Below, piece after piece: positions 33,854-43,197 of a DNA stretch of 64,000 nucleotides; within the stretch, counting starts at the first letter, position 1, and every line of letters starts with the position of its first letter. The DNA is from Rhodobacteraceae bacterium IMCC1335 (GTDB lineage Bacteria; Pseudomonadota; Alphaproteobacteria; Rhodobacterales; Rhodobacteraceae): positions 2,336,001-2,400,000 of the forward strand of contig CP046864.1 in NCBI GenBank assembly GCA_039640495.1. Direction: 5' to 3'. The position numbers and the translations under genes were made by a program. Below the pieces are notes generated by a model that ran no database searches, was not told the DNA's origin, and saw nothing but the letters and a program-made list of their open reading frames with translations.

Positions 33854-34183
33854 TTGGCACTTTATAGCAAAATGACCGAAGCCTGGGAAAACCATGACGT
33901 AGAGGCTTACTGGGCCTGCTTTCATCCCGATTGGGAAATGACGTGGCATTCCACTGGTAAAGTCACAAATCTAAGCAGCATGAGCGCCGAACAAATGAAA
34001 GCGATCATGGAAAATGCCGATATCAAAAATCGCCGCTGCATTTATGAAAATGACGATATATTGGTGCAGCATTTGCGTGCAGATTACCCAAATGGAACCA
34101 AAGACGCCACGCTGCATGTTTCGTTAAAAAAAGACGGGCTTTTATATAGGTCTGAAACGGGAGTCACATCCGTTCGTGTCTAA
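33854..34183 (+). CDS. NTF2-like / SnoaL-like small protein
   Basis: The product starts YSKMTEAWENHDVEAYWACFHPDWEM and ends SETGVTSVRV, a pattern of the NTF2-like alpha+beta cone fold used by many small isomerases and hydratases. TTG 33854 follows AAAGGAAC by 6 bases. ATG 33872 is a shorter alternative. It is 109 residues from the TTG. No reaction can be assigned. Confidence 0.65.
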   Translation: MALYSKMTEAWENHDVEAYWACFHPDWEMTWHSTGKVTNLSSMSAEQMKAIMENADIKNRRCIYENDDILVQHLRADYPNGTKDATLHVSLKKDGLLYRSETGVTSVRV

Positions 34184-34470
34184 CAGGTGCGCCCAAACCA
34201 AACCCGCGCTTCACGATTTAACAGCGCCAAAAAACGGCTTAACCGCATCATTTGTTCGGATAAAGATGCATTATATAAAATCAACAGCTGACCTTTTGTG
34301 AAAAACCAAGCACAAGCTTCGTGTAAAAGGCTGGCCCGGGTTAATGCTGGGCGCAAGCGAGGCTACAATTTTGAAAAGCAACTGGCTTAAATGTTTTTGG
34401 TCTCAATTAAGTATTATTTTAATCCAAGTAACAATTTACGGCGTACTTGTTTCAATGAAGGAAAAGTACC

Positions 34471-34686
34471 ATGACTGCATATTCTGATTTTAAAAAATAT
34501 GAAGCCGTTCTCGCGCATTGTCAAAGTTCCGCCAATTCGGAGCTTTATGAAAATGCAGAGGATTACGGCAAAGCGGGCGGTTTTTTTGACAGTCGAAACC
34601 GTCTTACGCCAACTGGATCAGATTTAGCGCAGATTCTATTGGTTGATGAGCTTCGACATAACCGCAGCTCGGCATCAGTTATGTAA
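34471..34686 (+). CDS. Small hypothetical protein
   Basis: A 71-residue frame with a good ribosome site (GAAGGAAAAG, 8 bases before ATG 34471) encodes a soluble, acidic-to-neutral protein beginning MTAYSDFKKYEAVLAHC. I recognise no domain. The strong initiation context argues for a real gene. Confidence 0.5.
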   Translation: MTAYSDFKKYEAVLAHCQSSANSELYENAEDYGKAGGFFDSRNRLTPTGSDLAQILLVDELRHNRSSASVM

Positions 34687-35002
34687 CGCCCTACTTGTTT
34701 ATTCGCTTGGCAAATCCAAGTCAGACTCTATGCGAAATCAGAACGGTGCAGCGTAAAAACTGAAACGCCAAACACATTCATAATCCAGATATCCGCTTGA
34801 AAAATTAATCGACAAAAACCGAACATACTTAGCTATAAATCTTTTAACCGATTGAGCCAATTCGGCCTTTAAAAAATATAAACGATGCGCATTTTTAATC
34901 TTATGAGCCGCCCAAACTTATCAAAGCGTCAACGCATATCACGATCCACCTTAAAATCGACCCGACCCTGTCCCGTTAGAATGATATCAAATCACTTCAT
35001 TT
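34687..35002. other. 316-base intergenic region
   Basis: AT-rich sequence between the small hypothetical gene and the convergent trmL stop. A 61-codon frame from 34885 overlaps trmL and is not supported. Nothing else is seen. Confidence 0.35.
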
Positions 35003-35467
35003 TTATAAAAAAGGTCGCATGGCTTGGTAAATCACAGCGGTCGCCACATTGGAAAGGTTCAGCGATTTAACCACCGGATTGCGCATCGGCACATGAAAAA
35101 TGCGATCCTCTCTGCCCAACATTACCTCTTGTGGAAGACCCGCAGATTCACATCCAAATACCAAATACCCGTCGTCTTTATAAACTGGCGCGTAAAAGCT
35201 TTGCTGCCCATGTTCTTCAAACAAATAAAGATCGTCTTGCGCGGGCTGCCGATCTTCAAGAAAGCTTTGCCAATTCTCATATTCGGACAGGCGGACATGT
35301 TGCCAATAGCGCGTACCCGCGCGTATCACAGTTTTCTCAGAAAGTGAAAAACCATAGGGTTTAATAAGAATGAGCTCTAAATTCAACGCGACGCAAGTGC
35401 GCCCGATCGCGCCAGTATTATGCGGGATTTCTGGAGCAACCAAAACTATTTTCATTTTTTCATTCAC
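35003..35467 (-). CDS. trmL: tRNA (cytidine(34)-2'-O)-methyltransferase TrmL
   Basis: The 154-residue SPOUT enzyme methylates the wobble ribose of tRNA-Leu isoacceptors. Knot motifs are clear: APEIPHNTGAIGRTCVAL at the N-terminus, LVFGCESAGLP in the middle and NPVVKSLNLSNVATAV near the end. Length is typical of the minimal TrmL family. It is monocistronic here; the gene on its 5' side is 1.37 kb away. Confidence 0.95.
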   Translation of the reverse strand: MNEKMKIVLVAPEIPHNTGAIGRTCVALNLELILIKPYGFSLSEKTVIRAGTRYWQHVRLSEYENWQSFLEDRQPAQDDLYLFEEHGQQSFYAPVYKDDGYLVFGCESAGLPQEVMLGREDRIFHVPMRNPVVKSLNLSNVATAVIYQAMRPFL

Positions 35468-36841
35468 AAGGTTTAATTTAAATTTGGGTGCCCGAAAGAT
35501 AGACTGAGTGCAACGTCTATCATGCTACGGATTAATTTATTAGCTGCAGTTTTATTAAATCCCGCGCACTTGGTCTATCCATTCAAAACTCAACCTCCGA
35601 CAACGCACCAAAATTATTTTAACTCCCAGCCATAAGAATTTAATATTAAGAAAAATTTTTCCCATTTCTTTTTGATGGTTAATCAAAGATATTCAGCCAA
35701 ACACCTTTACCATATCTGCAATTCAGAGCTTTGCTTTCGCCCCCGCACCAATGCAAGACAAGATTTTGGTCCGGAGTTCAACACTCTTAAAACCAACCAG
35801 GGACCTGCAAGATAGGTTTTAACCATCAAAGATTGTCTAGGCTTCAAGGTTTTGTATTTCTAGCATTGCTCATCGCATTCAATCCAATATCTCAAACCGG
35901 TCCGTGTTTCGAGCCCAGTTGGCAACAAATTTAATTTGCGTTTCACGTTTACTAATTTTTGATCTCAAATCTGTTTTTTCCGAGCAGCTAAAGAATCGGG
36001 ATAGTAAAGGTCGGTTATCCTTTTCGCACTTCCTTTAAGCGCCCTTAATAGCTGCTCCCAAAGCGCATAGGGTAACGCCACAACGATATTCCACCTGCCC
36101 TGCTTTGAAGAGTAATCACTTCACGCCACATCGAAACGTTTCAACAAGACCACTGGATCCCCGTTTTTTTAAGCTGCGAATTTGATCTTAATTCTTGCGA
36201 AGATCCCGCGTGCACTTTACGCCCCCAAAATCGAGCTTTAGGACCACTCGCATCAGCTAAGCTATACGGCGCAAAAAAACGGCACATCAAACGACGTTTA
36301 AATATTGTTTGCTGGACGTATTGTTCTCAGATTTTATGTCACGCGCACAATGTTCGATACAATTTAGCTAAATCAGCGGACTGGATCAAATTCTATCTCG
36401 TATACAAATATAAATTATTTTAAATTATAACCCGCCACCAGCACGGGCATACACCGTTAAAATTTCATAATTTTGAAATAAAGAATCCTTATAATAAGGG
36501 TCAGTGCTGCAATCCCCTCATAAAATTTAAGCGACGCTTACCGACCTAAATTTGCAGCTTGGCAAAATAATTTGAGTATTGATGTTGATCGAAAAAATTT
36601 ACCTTCCTAATTTAACATTTATTGAAACATATTTATCGACCGCTCGCGATGAGCCGCTGCGCAAACTTTCATAAAGGTGGGAAAGGGCCAAAAATCGCTT
36701 TTTAACAAGTTTAGATGTGACATCGGCTATCACCAATAAAAACAGGATCCAAAATTAACCAATAGAATGCCACGATATGAATTAAAGCTACGCAATAGCC
36801 CAAAACAACTGCTGATCAAAGCATTTTAAATAGCCTAAAGG
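35468..36841. other. 1.37 kb gene-free, AT-rich gap
   Basis: No frame of 60 codons or more occurs on either strand, which is unusual for this window. One minus-strand stretch (stop at 35965-35967, from about 36120) reads like protein (WNIVVALPYALWEQLL, ITDLYYPDSLAARKKQI) but has no start and only about 50 codons. It may be the tail of a lost gene. No hairpin series, tRNA or CRISPR pattern was seen. Confidence 0.4.
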
Positions 36842-37282
36842 TCATTTCAAAAGATCGTATTTTTCCACGCAGCCTTTCAGCTCTCCCCCCCAAGATTGCA
36901 GATTTTGCGGCGGCGTTGCGGCCAGAACTTCAAGTTTTTTCACGATGGGCCGCATCTTTTCCAAAATATATTCCTGATCTTCCTTACTGGCATTTTGTTG
37001 AGCTTTTCCAATCAACAAATAAAGGGATTGGTCGACAATCTGCTTAAATTTAACCGCCATCTTTTGCTGGTTTTCAACGCTAAATAGCTCTTCATCAACT
37101 TTCAGAAACAATTGCAACCGAGCTTCGCGCTGGATTACCCCATTATTGCTTTTATTCAAATGCACGAAGGCAAGCAGACAGGGTCTCAACCCTTCCAAAA
37201 CCTGATCCACTTCTTCTTGTTCTGCCTGACCTGCAAAAGCAATCGAATGGAAAAAGAAAAAAATTAAAAACAACCAACGCAT
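36842..37282 (-). CDS. Exported hypothetical protein
   Basis: From ATG 37282 (TAGGAGC just upstream) the 146-residue product has a signal peptide MRWLFLIFFFFHSIAFAG. The mature part is mainly helical, with two cysteines (RPCLLAF and LKGCVEKY) that could pair. The frame extends 36 codons further but that extension is not signal-like. I recognise no family. Confidence 0.6.
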   Translation of the reverse strand: MRWLFLIFFFFHSIAFAGQAEQEEVDQVLEGLRPCLLAFVHLNKSNNGVIQREARLQLFLKVDEELFSVENQQKMAVKFKQIVDQSLYLLIGKAQQNASKEDQEYILEKMRPIVKKLEVLAATPPQNLQSWGGELKGCVEKYDLLK

Positions 37283-37759
37283 AGCGGCTCCTATCTTCGC
37301 GCTACGATAGCGATAGGTCTGCGCTTTGAAAACACCCCGACAGGCCAAAATCACACAAATAACGGTTTCAATATAAGCAGAACCACTCAAAAGCCTTGGG
37401 TGAAATTAACGTTCCGATACTTTTTTCAATAAAGGGTCCGCCAGACTAAATTTAAGATTTCGCAAACACAAAAAAGCCTCAAATATCAAACTCAGCAGCA
37501 TCTCGCGGAAAATCCGCGTCAATCAACAGCGTAAGACGTGAAACCAAACCTCGCTTGGACCTTTCGTTTTACACGTTTTCCACAGGTTGTGACCGTTCAA
37601 AATTTCAAATGAAAAATATACTTACTGCGCATGGTTTAATTTTATATACCTCCGGGATTAAAATATTATATTAATACTTTATACTGCTTCCTGGAATCAC
37701 CGCAAAGTCCTTTAAAATGTGTTTTCTAGTTCAGTTCAAGCGATTTAAATAGGCCAAAT
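37283..37759. other. 477-base intergenic region between divergent genes
   Basis: AT-rich sequence that must carry the promoters of the exported protein gene and the MFS gene. A TTTTCCACAGG word lies at about 37569-37579. No gene is seen. Confidence 0.35.
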
Positions 37760-38938
37760 ATGATATCAAATCTCTCTATTAAAACACTCATTCCAGCCAT
37801 TTTCATGTCTAGGTTTGCCATTGTCATCTGCATGTTGATTATTGGAAATTGGTTTGTATTCATTCCTTGGAAAATCGAAGAAATCGGGCTGTCGAAAAAG
37901 AATTTCGGATATATTCTATTGCTGTTTGGTATTGGGTCGATCTTTTCGATGCAAGCAACAAATAAGCTTCTCATTCCAAAACTAGGGCCGCATTTTTTAC
38001 TCCCGCTTGGCGTCATCGCTTTTAGCGTAATGCTCTTTTTGTGGGTGTCGACAGAAACAGCGTTAACCTTTGCGCTCATGACCGTGCCAGTGGGATTCAG
38101 TTTTGGGGTGATCAGTCCCTGCGCAATCGTTATCACGGTTGATACAGAACAAGCCATCGGGCAGCGCTTGCTACCGCTTCATCACGCATGCTTTTCAATC
38201 GGAAGCCTGCTTGGCGTGCTTATCGGCGGCTTTTTTGCATCCCTCGCCTTTCCGCCGCTCTCTTTGTTTTTTGCGCTGATGTTGCTGGATATTCTTTATG
38301 GGTTGACCTGCCTTATTTTTTCAAACACGCAGCGCCGGATAAGGCCGTTACAAAAGTTTCGATTTGGAATTCCAACCGGCGACACGCTGTTTTTAGGCGC
38401 TGTCGCAGCTATCTCAATGGCAACGATTGGTATTATTTTGGACTGGTCAGCCTTGTGGTTAACCCACGATATTGGGCTTGCCCTCGCGCTTGGCGGTGTC
38501 GGTATTTTTGCGTTTAACAGCTCTGAAATTGTGGCGCGCATGTTTGGCGCTTCATTGATCTCTCGCTTTGGCGAGCGTGGTATGGGCACATCGGCCATGC
38601 TGTTGGGCTGCGTTTCGATGGCAGCCGCGACCTATAGCCAATCGCTGGCCGCAATCGTATTTGGCTTCGCAGCTTTTGGGTTTTGTAGCGCAAATTTTAT
38701 TCCCTTAGTGATGGGGCTTGCGGCCAGGCGCAATCCGGAAAACGCGTCTAAAATTGTATCGGATATCACCACCGTCTCCTTTACGGGATTCTTATTCGGC
38801 CCCCCTTTGGTGGGTTTGGTGGCGGAATATATTTCTATCACCGCTTGTATGTATATGCTTTCGGTCATCTGGGGGCTGTCCGCGCTGATGATGCGGCCCT
38901 ATTTTTTGAAGCGCGGCGATATTCCCGTTTTACCCTAG
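37760..38938 (+). CDS. MFS transporter
   Basis: The 392-residue protein has about twelve hydrophobic segments, with paired Gly/Pro-rich signatures such as VPVGFSFGVISPCAIVI and GSLLGVLIGGFFASLAF. This is the layout of a major facilitator permease. The first half follows the pattern of small-molecule exporters or sugar permeases. No substrate can be inferred. An amidase gene follows on the same strand after 44 bases, so a joint amide uptake or hydrolysis unit is possible. Confidence 0.82.
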   Translation: MISNLSIKTLIPAIFMSRFAIVICMLIIGNWFVFIPWKIEEIGLSKKNFGYILLLFGIGSIFSMQATNKLLIPKLGPHFLLPLGVIAFSVMLFLWVSTETALTFALMTVPVGFSFGVISPCAIVITVDTEQAIGQRLLPLHHACFSIGSLLGVLIGGFFASLAFPPLSLFFALMLLDILYGLTCLIFSNTQRRIRPLQKFRFGIPTGDTLFLGAVAAISMATIGIILDWSALWLTHDIGLALALGGVGIFAFNSSEIVARMFGASLISRFGERGMGTSAMLLGCVSMAAATYSQSLAAIVFGFAAFGFCSANFIPLVMGLAARRNPENASKIVSDITTVSFTGFLFGPPLVGLVAEYISITACMYMLSVIWGLSALMMRPYFLKRGDIPVLP

Positions 38939-38982
38939 CCGCATGTTGACGTAGCCTGATCGCCAGAAATAAGGGGGTCACA

Positions 38983-40257
38983 ATGAAACAGCCTGCCAGC
39001 CACTTTAAGCAATGCCGTAGCGCCATTGCGCAAAACGGCCAAAGTATTGAAGCTTTCATCAAAACCGTTCTAGCCAATATAAAAACCGTTAATGCCGAAT
39101 TGGGGTTATTTGAATATATTGACGAGGCAACCGTCCTGTCCGACGCCGCCCGTCTTGACGCTTTGCCACAAGAGCAAAGGGAGGCCTTACCTTTGGCGGG
39201 CCTGCCTTTTGCCGTTAAAGACATCATCGATGTTGCCGGCATGCCCACCGCGTTTGGTTGTGCCGCGCCAATCGGCTACAGCGCACAAACCGATGCCAGC
39301 ATTGTGAAACAGCTCAAGGCGCAGGGCGCTCTGGTGATCGGCAAAACGGTTACGACTGAATTGGCTTTTCTCGAGCCCTCCCGCACCCGCAACCCCCGTG
39401 GGCTCGACTTTACCCCCGGTGGATCTTCCTCAGGATCAGCAGCAGTGGTGGCCGCAAACCTATTGCCATTGGCCATTGGCACCCAAACCGGAGGATCGGT
39501 TATTCGCCCTGCCGCATTTTGCGGCGTCTTCGCCATTAAGCCAAGTTTCGGCTTGATTGATCGCTTTGGTGTTTTAAGCCAATCCCCCAGCTTGGATACG
39601 GTTGGTTTCATGGCCCATGAGCTTGGGGATTTGGCGCAAGTGATACAATTTTGCACGCCCAGCGCCGCCCCTCGCCCGGCGAAAAAACCGTTCAGCATCG
39701 CGATGATTGAGGGCAATTTCATAGAGCAAGCGGCCCCCTATATGAAGACGTTAAGCGGTGATATCAGCGCGGCTTGTGCACCGCATATCACAAATGTAAT
39801 TCTGGATGATATCCTGGCGCGTTGCGCGGTTTTGCGCAGCAAAATCAATGATTATGAGCTGCATCATCAATTCAACAATCTGGTACAAAACCATCCCCAG
39901 AGGCTCAGCTCTCATATCCTTAACGCCCATAAGGCTGGCGCGGCAATCTCAACCAGCAGCTATTTCGACGCGCTTAACGAAACCACCGCTTTGCGGCAGG
40001 CTTGTTCAGCTTTATTAAACGAATATGATTGCCTTTTGATGCCATCGACATTGGGAGAAGCGCCCAAAGGGCTTGCATCAACCGGCAATTCGCTTTTCAA
40101 CGGACCCTGGACATTGCTAGGCCTGCCCGTTGTACATCTTCCCGTTTCAACAGGCCCAAACTCTATGCCGATTGGCGTGCAAGTGATCGGCGCAATGCAT
40201 CGCGACCAAGAGCTCTTGCAACAGGCTCAAAAAATTTGGAACGTGTTGAGCGATTGA
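38983..40257 (+). CDS. Amidase (amidase signature family)
   Basis: The 424-residue hydrolase has the Ser-cisSer-Lys triad of the amidase signature family: Lys in PFAVKDIIDVAGMPT, the serine-rich FTPGGSSSGSAAVVAA and TQTGGSVIRPAAFCG. It cleaves an amide or related ester; the exact substrate is not evident. Family members include GatA and aryl or allophanate amidases, but without gatBC nearby and with an MFS gene upstream a catabolic role is likelier. AAGGGGG lies just before the start. Confidence 0.9.
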   Translation: MKQPASHFKQCRSAIAQNGQSIEAFIKTVLANIKTVNAELGLFEYIDEATVLSDAARLDALPQEQREALPLAGLPFAVKDIIDVAGMPTAFGCAAPIGYSAQTDASIVKQLKAQGALVIGKTVTTELAFLEPSRTRNPRGLDFTPGGSSSGSAAVVAANLLPLAIGTQTGGSVIRPAAFCGVFAIKPSFGLIDRFGVLSQSPSLDTVGFMAHELGDLAQVIQFCTPSAAPRPAKKPFSIAMIEGNFIEQAAPYMKTLSGDISAACAPHITNVILDDILARCAVLRSKINDYELHHQFNNLVQNHPQRLSSHILNAHKAGAAISTSSYFDALNETTALRQACSALLNEYDCLLMPSTLGEAPKGLASTGNSLFNGPWTLLGLPVVHLPVSTGPNSMPIGVQVIGAMHRDQELLQQAQKIWNVLSD

Positions 40258-40333
40258 TCGCAAAAGATCCAGCCGTTTTCTGAACACCGCAGCGGCCCAA
40301 ACCGATAAAATTATGCAGCATAAAGGGCGGCTA

Positions 40334-41236
40334 TCAAAGCAGCGCATCCACCTCAGCGCGCGATGGCATTGCCGGGGCCGTGCCCGCGCGCGTTACTGAA
40401 ATTCCCGCGGCGGCGCTGCCGATTCGAACTGCCTCGACCGGAGTAAACCCTTCCGATAAAGCCGCGGCGAGTCCCCCGTTGAACGCATCGCCCGCGCCGG
40501 TTGTTTCGACAACTTCTCCAACCGAAAAGGCGGGTATCAATCCATGGCCGTGTAAATACGCACCTTTTTCACCCAAGGTGATAATCGGCGTTTTAACACC
40601 CATTTGATGCAACGCGGCCGCGGCTTGCGCGGCCTCTGCTTCATTGGTTACCGGCATTCCCGTAAGAATTTCAGTTTCGGTTTCATTCGGCGTCACGTAA
40701 TCACAAAGGGCAAGCATTTCGGCGGGCAGCTCAACCGCTGGCGCCGGGTTCAAAATTGTAATCACCCCGGCAGCTTTGGCCAATTCCAACCCGCGCTGCG
40801 CCGCGCTCAATGGCTGTTCCAGCTGGGTGACAAAAACATCCGCCGCCGCAATAAGGTCAGCATGATCCTCAAGATCTTGCGCAGATATGTTTGCCGCTGC
40901 GCCGGGGGCGATAATAATCGCATTGTCCCCCGTGGCATGTTCAATAAAAATATAAGCTGCCCCCGTATAATCATCAGGGCTTTGCGTCACATAAGGCGTT
41001 ACACCGGCCGCTTTCCAGGTGTTCAACGCCATTTCAGCAAAATCATCTTGGCCAAGACGGCTGATCATCGCAACATCCGCGCCAAGGCGCCCTGCCGCCA
41101 CGGCTTGGTTCGATCCCTTCCCGCCGGGGCCAAGCGAAAAGGAATTGCCCAAAACGGTTTCGCCCATGCGCGGCATCCGGTCAGCCCGATAAGCTGTGTC
41201 TGCGACGAACACGCCCAAAACAACCACGTTTCCCAT
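40334..41236 (-). CDS. rbsK: Ribokinase-type PfkB sugar kinase
   Basis: The 300-residue kinase shows the two PfkB signatures: GPGGKGSNQAVAAGRLGA near the start and the catalytic ETTGAGDAFNGGLAAAL near the end. TPNETETEILTG and LGEKGAYL are also ribokinase-like. It phosphorylates a furanose sugar, classically ribose, at O5. It follows the mutarotase gene by 3 bases, an arrangement like rbsD-rbsK. Given the neighbourhood the substrate may be another pentose or deoxysugar. Confidence 0.9.
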   Translation of the reverse strand: MGNVVVLGVFVADTAYRADRMPRMGETVLGNSFSLGPGGKGSNQAVAAGRLGADVAMISRLGQDDFAEMALNTWKAAGVTPYVTQSPDDYTGAAYIFIEHATGDNAIIIAPGAAANISAQDLEDHADLIAAADVFVTQLEQPLSAAQRGLELAKAAGVITILNPAPAVELPAEMLALCDYVTPNETETEILTGMPVTNEAEAAQAAAALHQMGVKTPIITLGEKGAYLHGHGLIPAFSVGEVVETTGAGDAFNGGLAAALSEGFTPVEAVRIGSAAAGISVTRAGTAPAMPSRAEVDALL

Positions 41237-41239
41237 AAT

Positions 41240-41689
41240 CTACTCCTGATCTGGCGGCACAACGCCCTTACGCAATGCAAAACACCCATAAAACCGGCGC
41301 TCGCCGGTTTGAATCACGGCATAAGCTTGTTTTGCCCGCGCATAAAAAGCATAGCGCTCGATCGGCATCATGGCGGCTGGCCCTTTCACCGCGCTGACTT
41401 CAGCCTGTACTTCCTGCATCACGGGTAGAATTTCAGCCGGCGCACCAACCACTTCCATCCTGGCAGCAGCATCCTCTACAAACGTGTCAATCGGGTATAA
41501 AGAAAGCACTGCCCGCACCACCTCTGCTGCGGATGCATCGATGCGCAACACCTCGCCCAAAACGGTTTCGCGGGCCACGCTATCCGATGGAAAATTCGTA
41601 TCCGCAATGATGAGATCGTCGCCATGCCCCATCGCGCGCAAGGCGTATAACACATCTGCATTTAAAAGTGGGTTTAGCCCAATTAGCAT
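41240..41689 (-). CDS. RbsD/FucU family sugar mutarotase
   Basis: The 149-residue protein begins MLIGLNPLLNADVLYALRAMGHGDDL, the signature of the RbsD/FucU fold that interconverts sugar anomers or ring forms. The length and the LADTNFP-type text (IIADTNFPSD) are closer to FucU. The C-terminal RYAFYARAKQAYAVIQTGE is conserved too. It lies directly upstream of the ribokinase and prepares the sugar anomer for the next enzyme. Confidence 0.88.
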   Translation of the reverse strand: MLIGLNPLLNADVLYALRAMGHGDDLIIADTNFPSDSVARETVLGEVLRIDASAAEVVRAVLSLYPIDTFVEDAAARMEVVGAPAEILPVMQEVQAEVSAVKGPAAMMPIERYAFYARAKQAYAVIQTGERRFYGCFALRKGVVPPDQE

Positions 41690-41880
41690 TTAAGGATCCT
41701 TTCTCTTATCTAGTGCCCACACGGCGCCCCGCCCAAGCGATCCGCCGCATGTCTTATTTCAGCAGGCATCGTTCTTGCCCCATTTTCTTCTGTGCATGAT
41801 GGCACTGCTTGCATTTCACCTGCAAGCCCCGGAGCCTTGAAATTTTTATCGCGCAATCCATCGCATGCCGTAAACGCAGG

Positions 41881-42957
41881 CTAATGCAGATCATTCAGGC
41901 GCCGCAGACTATCGGCGTCAAACACGTGCAAATCTTCGGCCGCCGCTGACAACTTGATTGATTGGCCCGGTTGGTAATTTGGGCGTTCGCGCAGCACTGA
42001 CACAAAATCTTGGTCATCGGATCGCACCACAACATGCGTTTCCGATCCGGTTGGTTCAATAACGGTTATTTCCCCTGCAATACCATCAGCCGCCGGCAAA
42101 AGGTTTTCCGGCCGGATACCGATCAATATCTCTTGGCCGGCCTTGAGCGAGGCCACCGCGGGCAAGTTCAAACAGGCCTTGCCAATCAACGCTTGTGGGC
42201 CAGCAATCGGGTCAATTGAAACGGAAGCCTTAATCATATTCATCGCTGGCGAGCCGATAAATCCTGCCACAAAAGTATTCGTGGGGCTGTCATAAAGCTC
42301 GAGCGGACTGCCGACCTGTTCGATATGGCCGTTTTGCATCACCACGATCTTATCCGCCATGGTCATCGCTTCAATCTGATCATGCGTCACATACACCGTG
42401 GTGGATTTTAAGCGCTGGTGTAATTCGCGAATTTCCGCCCGCATCTGCACGCGCAATTTCGCGTCTAGATTTGACAGCGGCTCATCGAATAAAAAAACCT
42501 GCGGATCGCGCACAATCGCGCGGCCCATCGCAACCCGTTGCCGTTGCCCGCCTGAAAGCGCCCTTGGATATCGCTGCAGGTAGGGTGTTAAGCCCAAAAC
42601 CTCGGCCGCACGATCAACCCGCGCCTTGATTTCTGCTTTATCCATCCCTTTCATGCGCAAGGAAAACGCCATATTCGACGCAACCGTCTTATGCGGGTAA
42701 AGCGCATAATTTTGAAATACCATTGCAATATCGCGCTCCGCCGGTGCCAGATTGTTCACCACACGATCACCGATTGAAATTTGCCCATCTGAAATCCCCT
42801 CGAGGCCGGCGATCATCCGAAGCAAAGTTGATTTACCGCAACCAGAGGGGCCAACCAACACTACGAATTCGCCATTTTTGATATCAACATCCAACCCATG
42901 AATAACCTCGGTGGTTCCGTATGATTTTCTTAAGTTGCGAATCGTGACCTCTGCCAT
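41881..42957 (-). CDS. Carbohydrate ABC transporter ATP-binding protein (UgpC/MalK type)
   Basis: The 358-residue ATPase has Walker A GPSGCGKST, Q loop MVFQNYALYPH, signature LSGGQRQRVAMGRAIV, Walker B VFLFDEPLSNLD and a C-terminal OB-type regulatory extension (IGIRPENLL). This is the MalK/UgpC layout for CUT1 sugar importers. It is divergent from the binding-protein and permease genes, with a palindromic GntR-type site between them. 191 bases separate it from the mutarotase gene downstream. Confidence 0.93.
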   Translation of the reverse strand: MAEVTIRNLRKSYGTTEVIHGLDVDIKNGEFVVLVGPSGCGKSTLLRMIAGLEGISDGQISIGDRVVNNLAPAERDIAMVFQNYALYPHKTVASNMAFSLRMKGMDKAEIKARVDRAAEVLGLTPYLQRYPRALSGGQRQRVAMGRAIVRDPQVFLFDEPLSNLDAKLRVQMRAEIRELHQRLKSTTVYVTHDQIEAMTMADKIVVMQNGHIEQVGSPLELYDSPTNTFVAGFIGSPAMNMIKASVSIDPIAGPQALIGKACLNLPAVASLKAGQEILIGIRPENLLPAADGIAGEITVIEPTGSETHVVVRSDDQDFVSVLRERPNYQPGQSIKLSAAAEDLHVFDADSLRRLNDLH

Positions 42958-43030
42958 TTCAAAGGGTTCCCGTAAAATTATATTTCCAAAAACCTAGACC
43001 ATGAGAAAGCAGCTGTCCATCTCTGATCAT

Positions 43031-43044
43031 GCTAACATGTTAGC
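43031..43044. promoter_or_regulatory. Palindromic operator, probable GntR binding site (transporter promoter)
   Basis: GCTAACATGTTAGC is a perfect 14-base palindrome in the 240-base divergent region between the ATPase gene and the solute-binding protein gene. The same core, GCTAACATGTTAG, occurs at 47727-47739 just upstream of the GntR regulator gene. It is followed by a TTGACA-like box (43048-43053). Confidence 0.7.
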
Positions 43045-43197
43045 TGCTTGACAGACGCATAGATCATTGAGATGGTTTCATAAGAGCGTTGTCCGGTAAG
43101 AGGCACAGCTCGAGATGTTGGAAGGTTATTTTCTGAGCGAAGCGCTGGACCGTTTCAAAGATCCGGTTGGGCGCCAACAAATTGGGAGGACGAAAAC

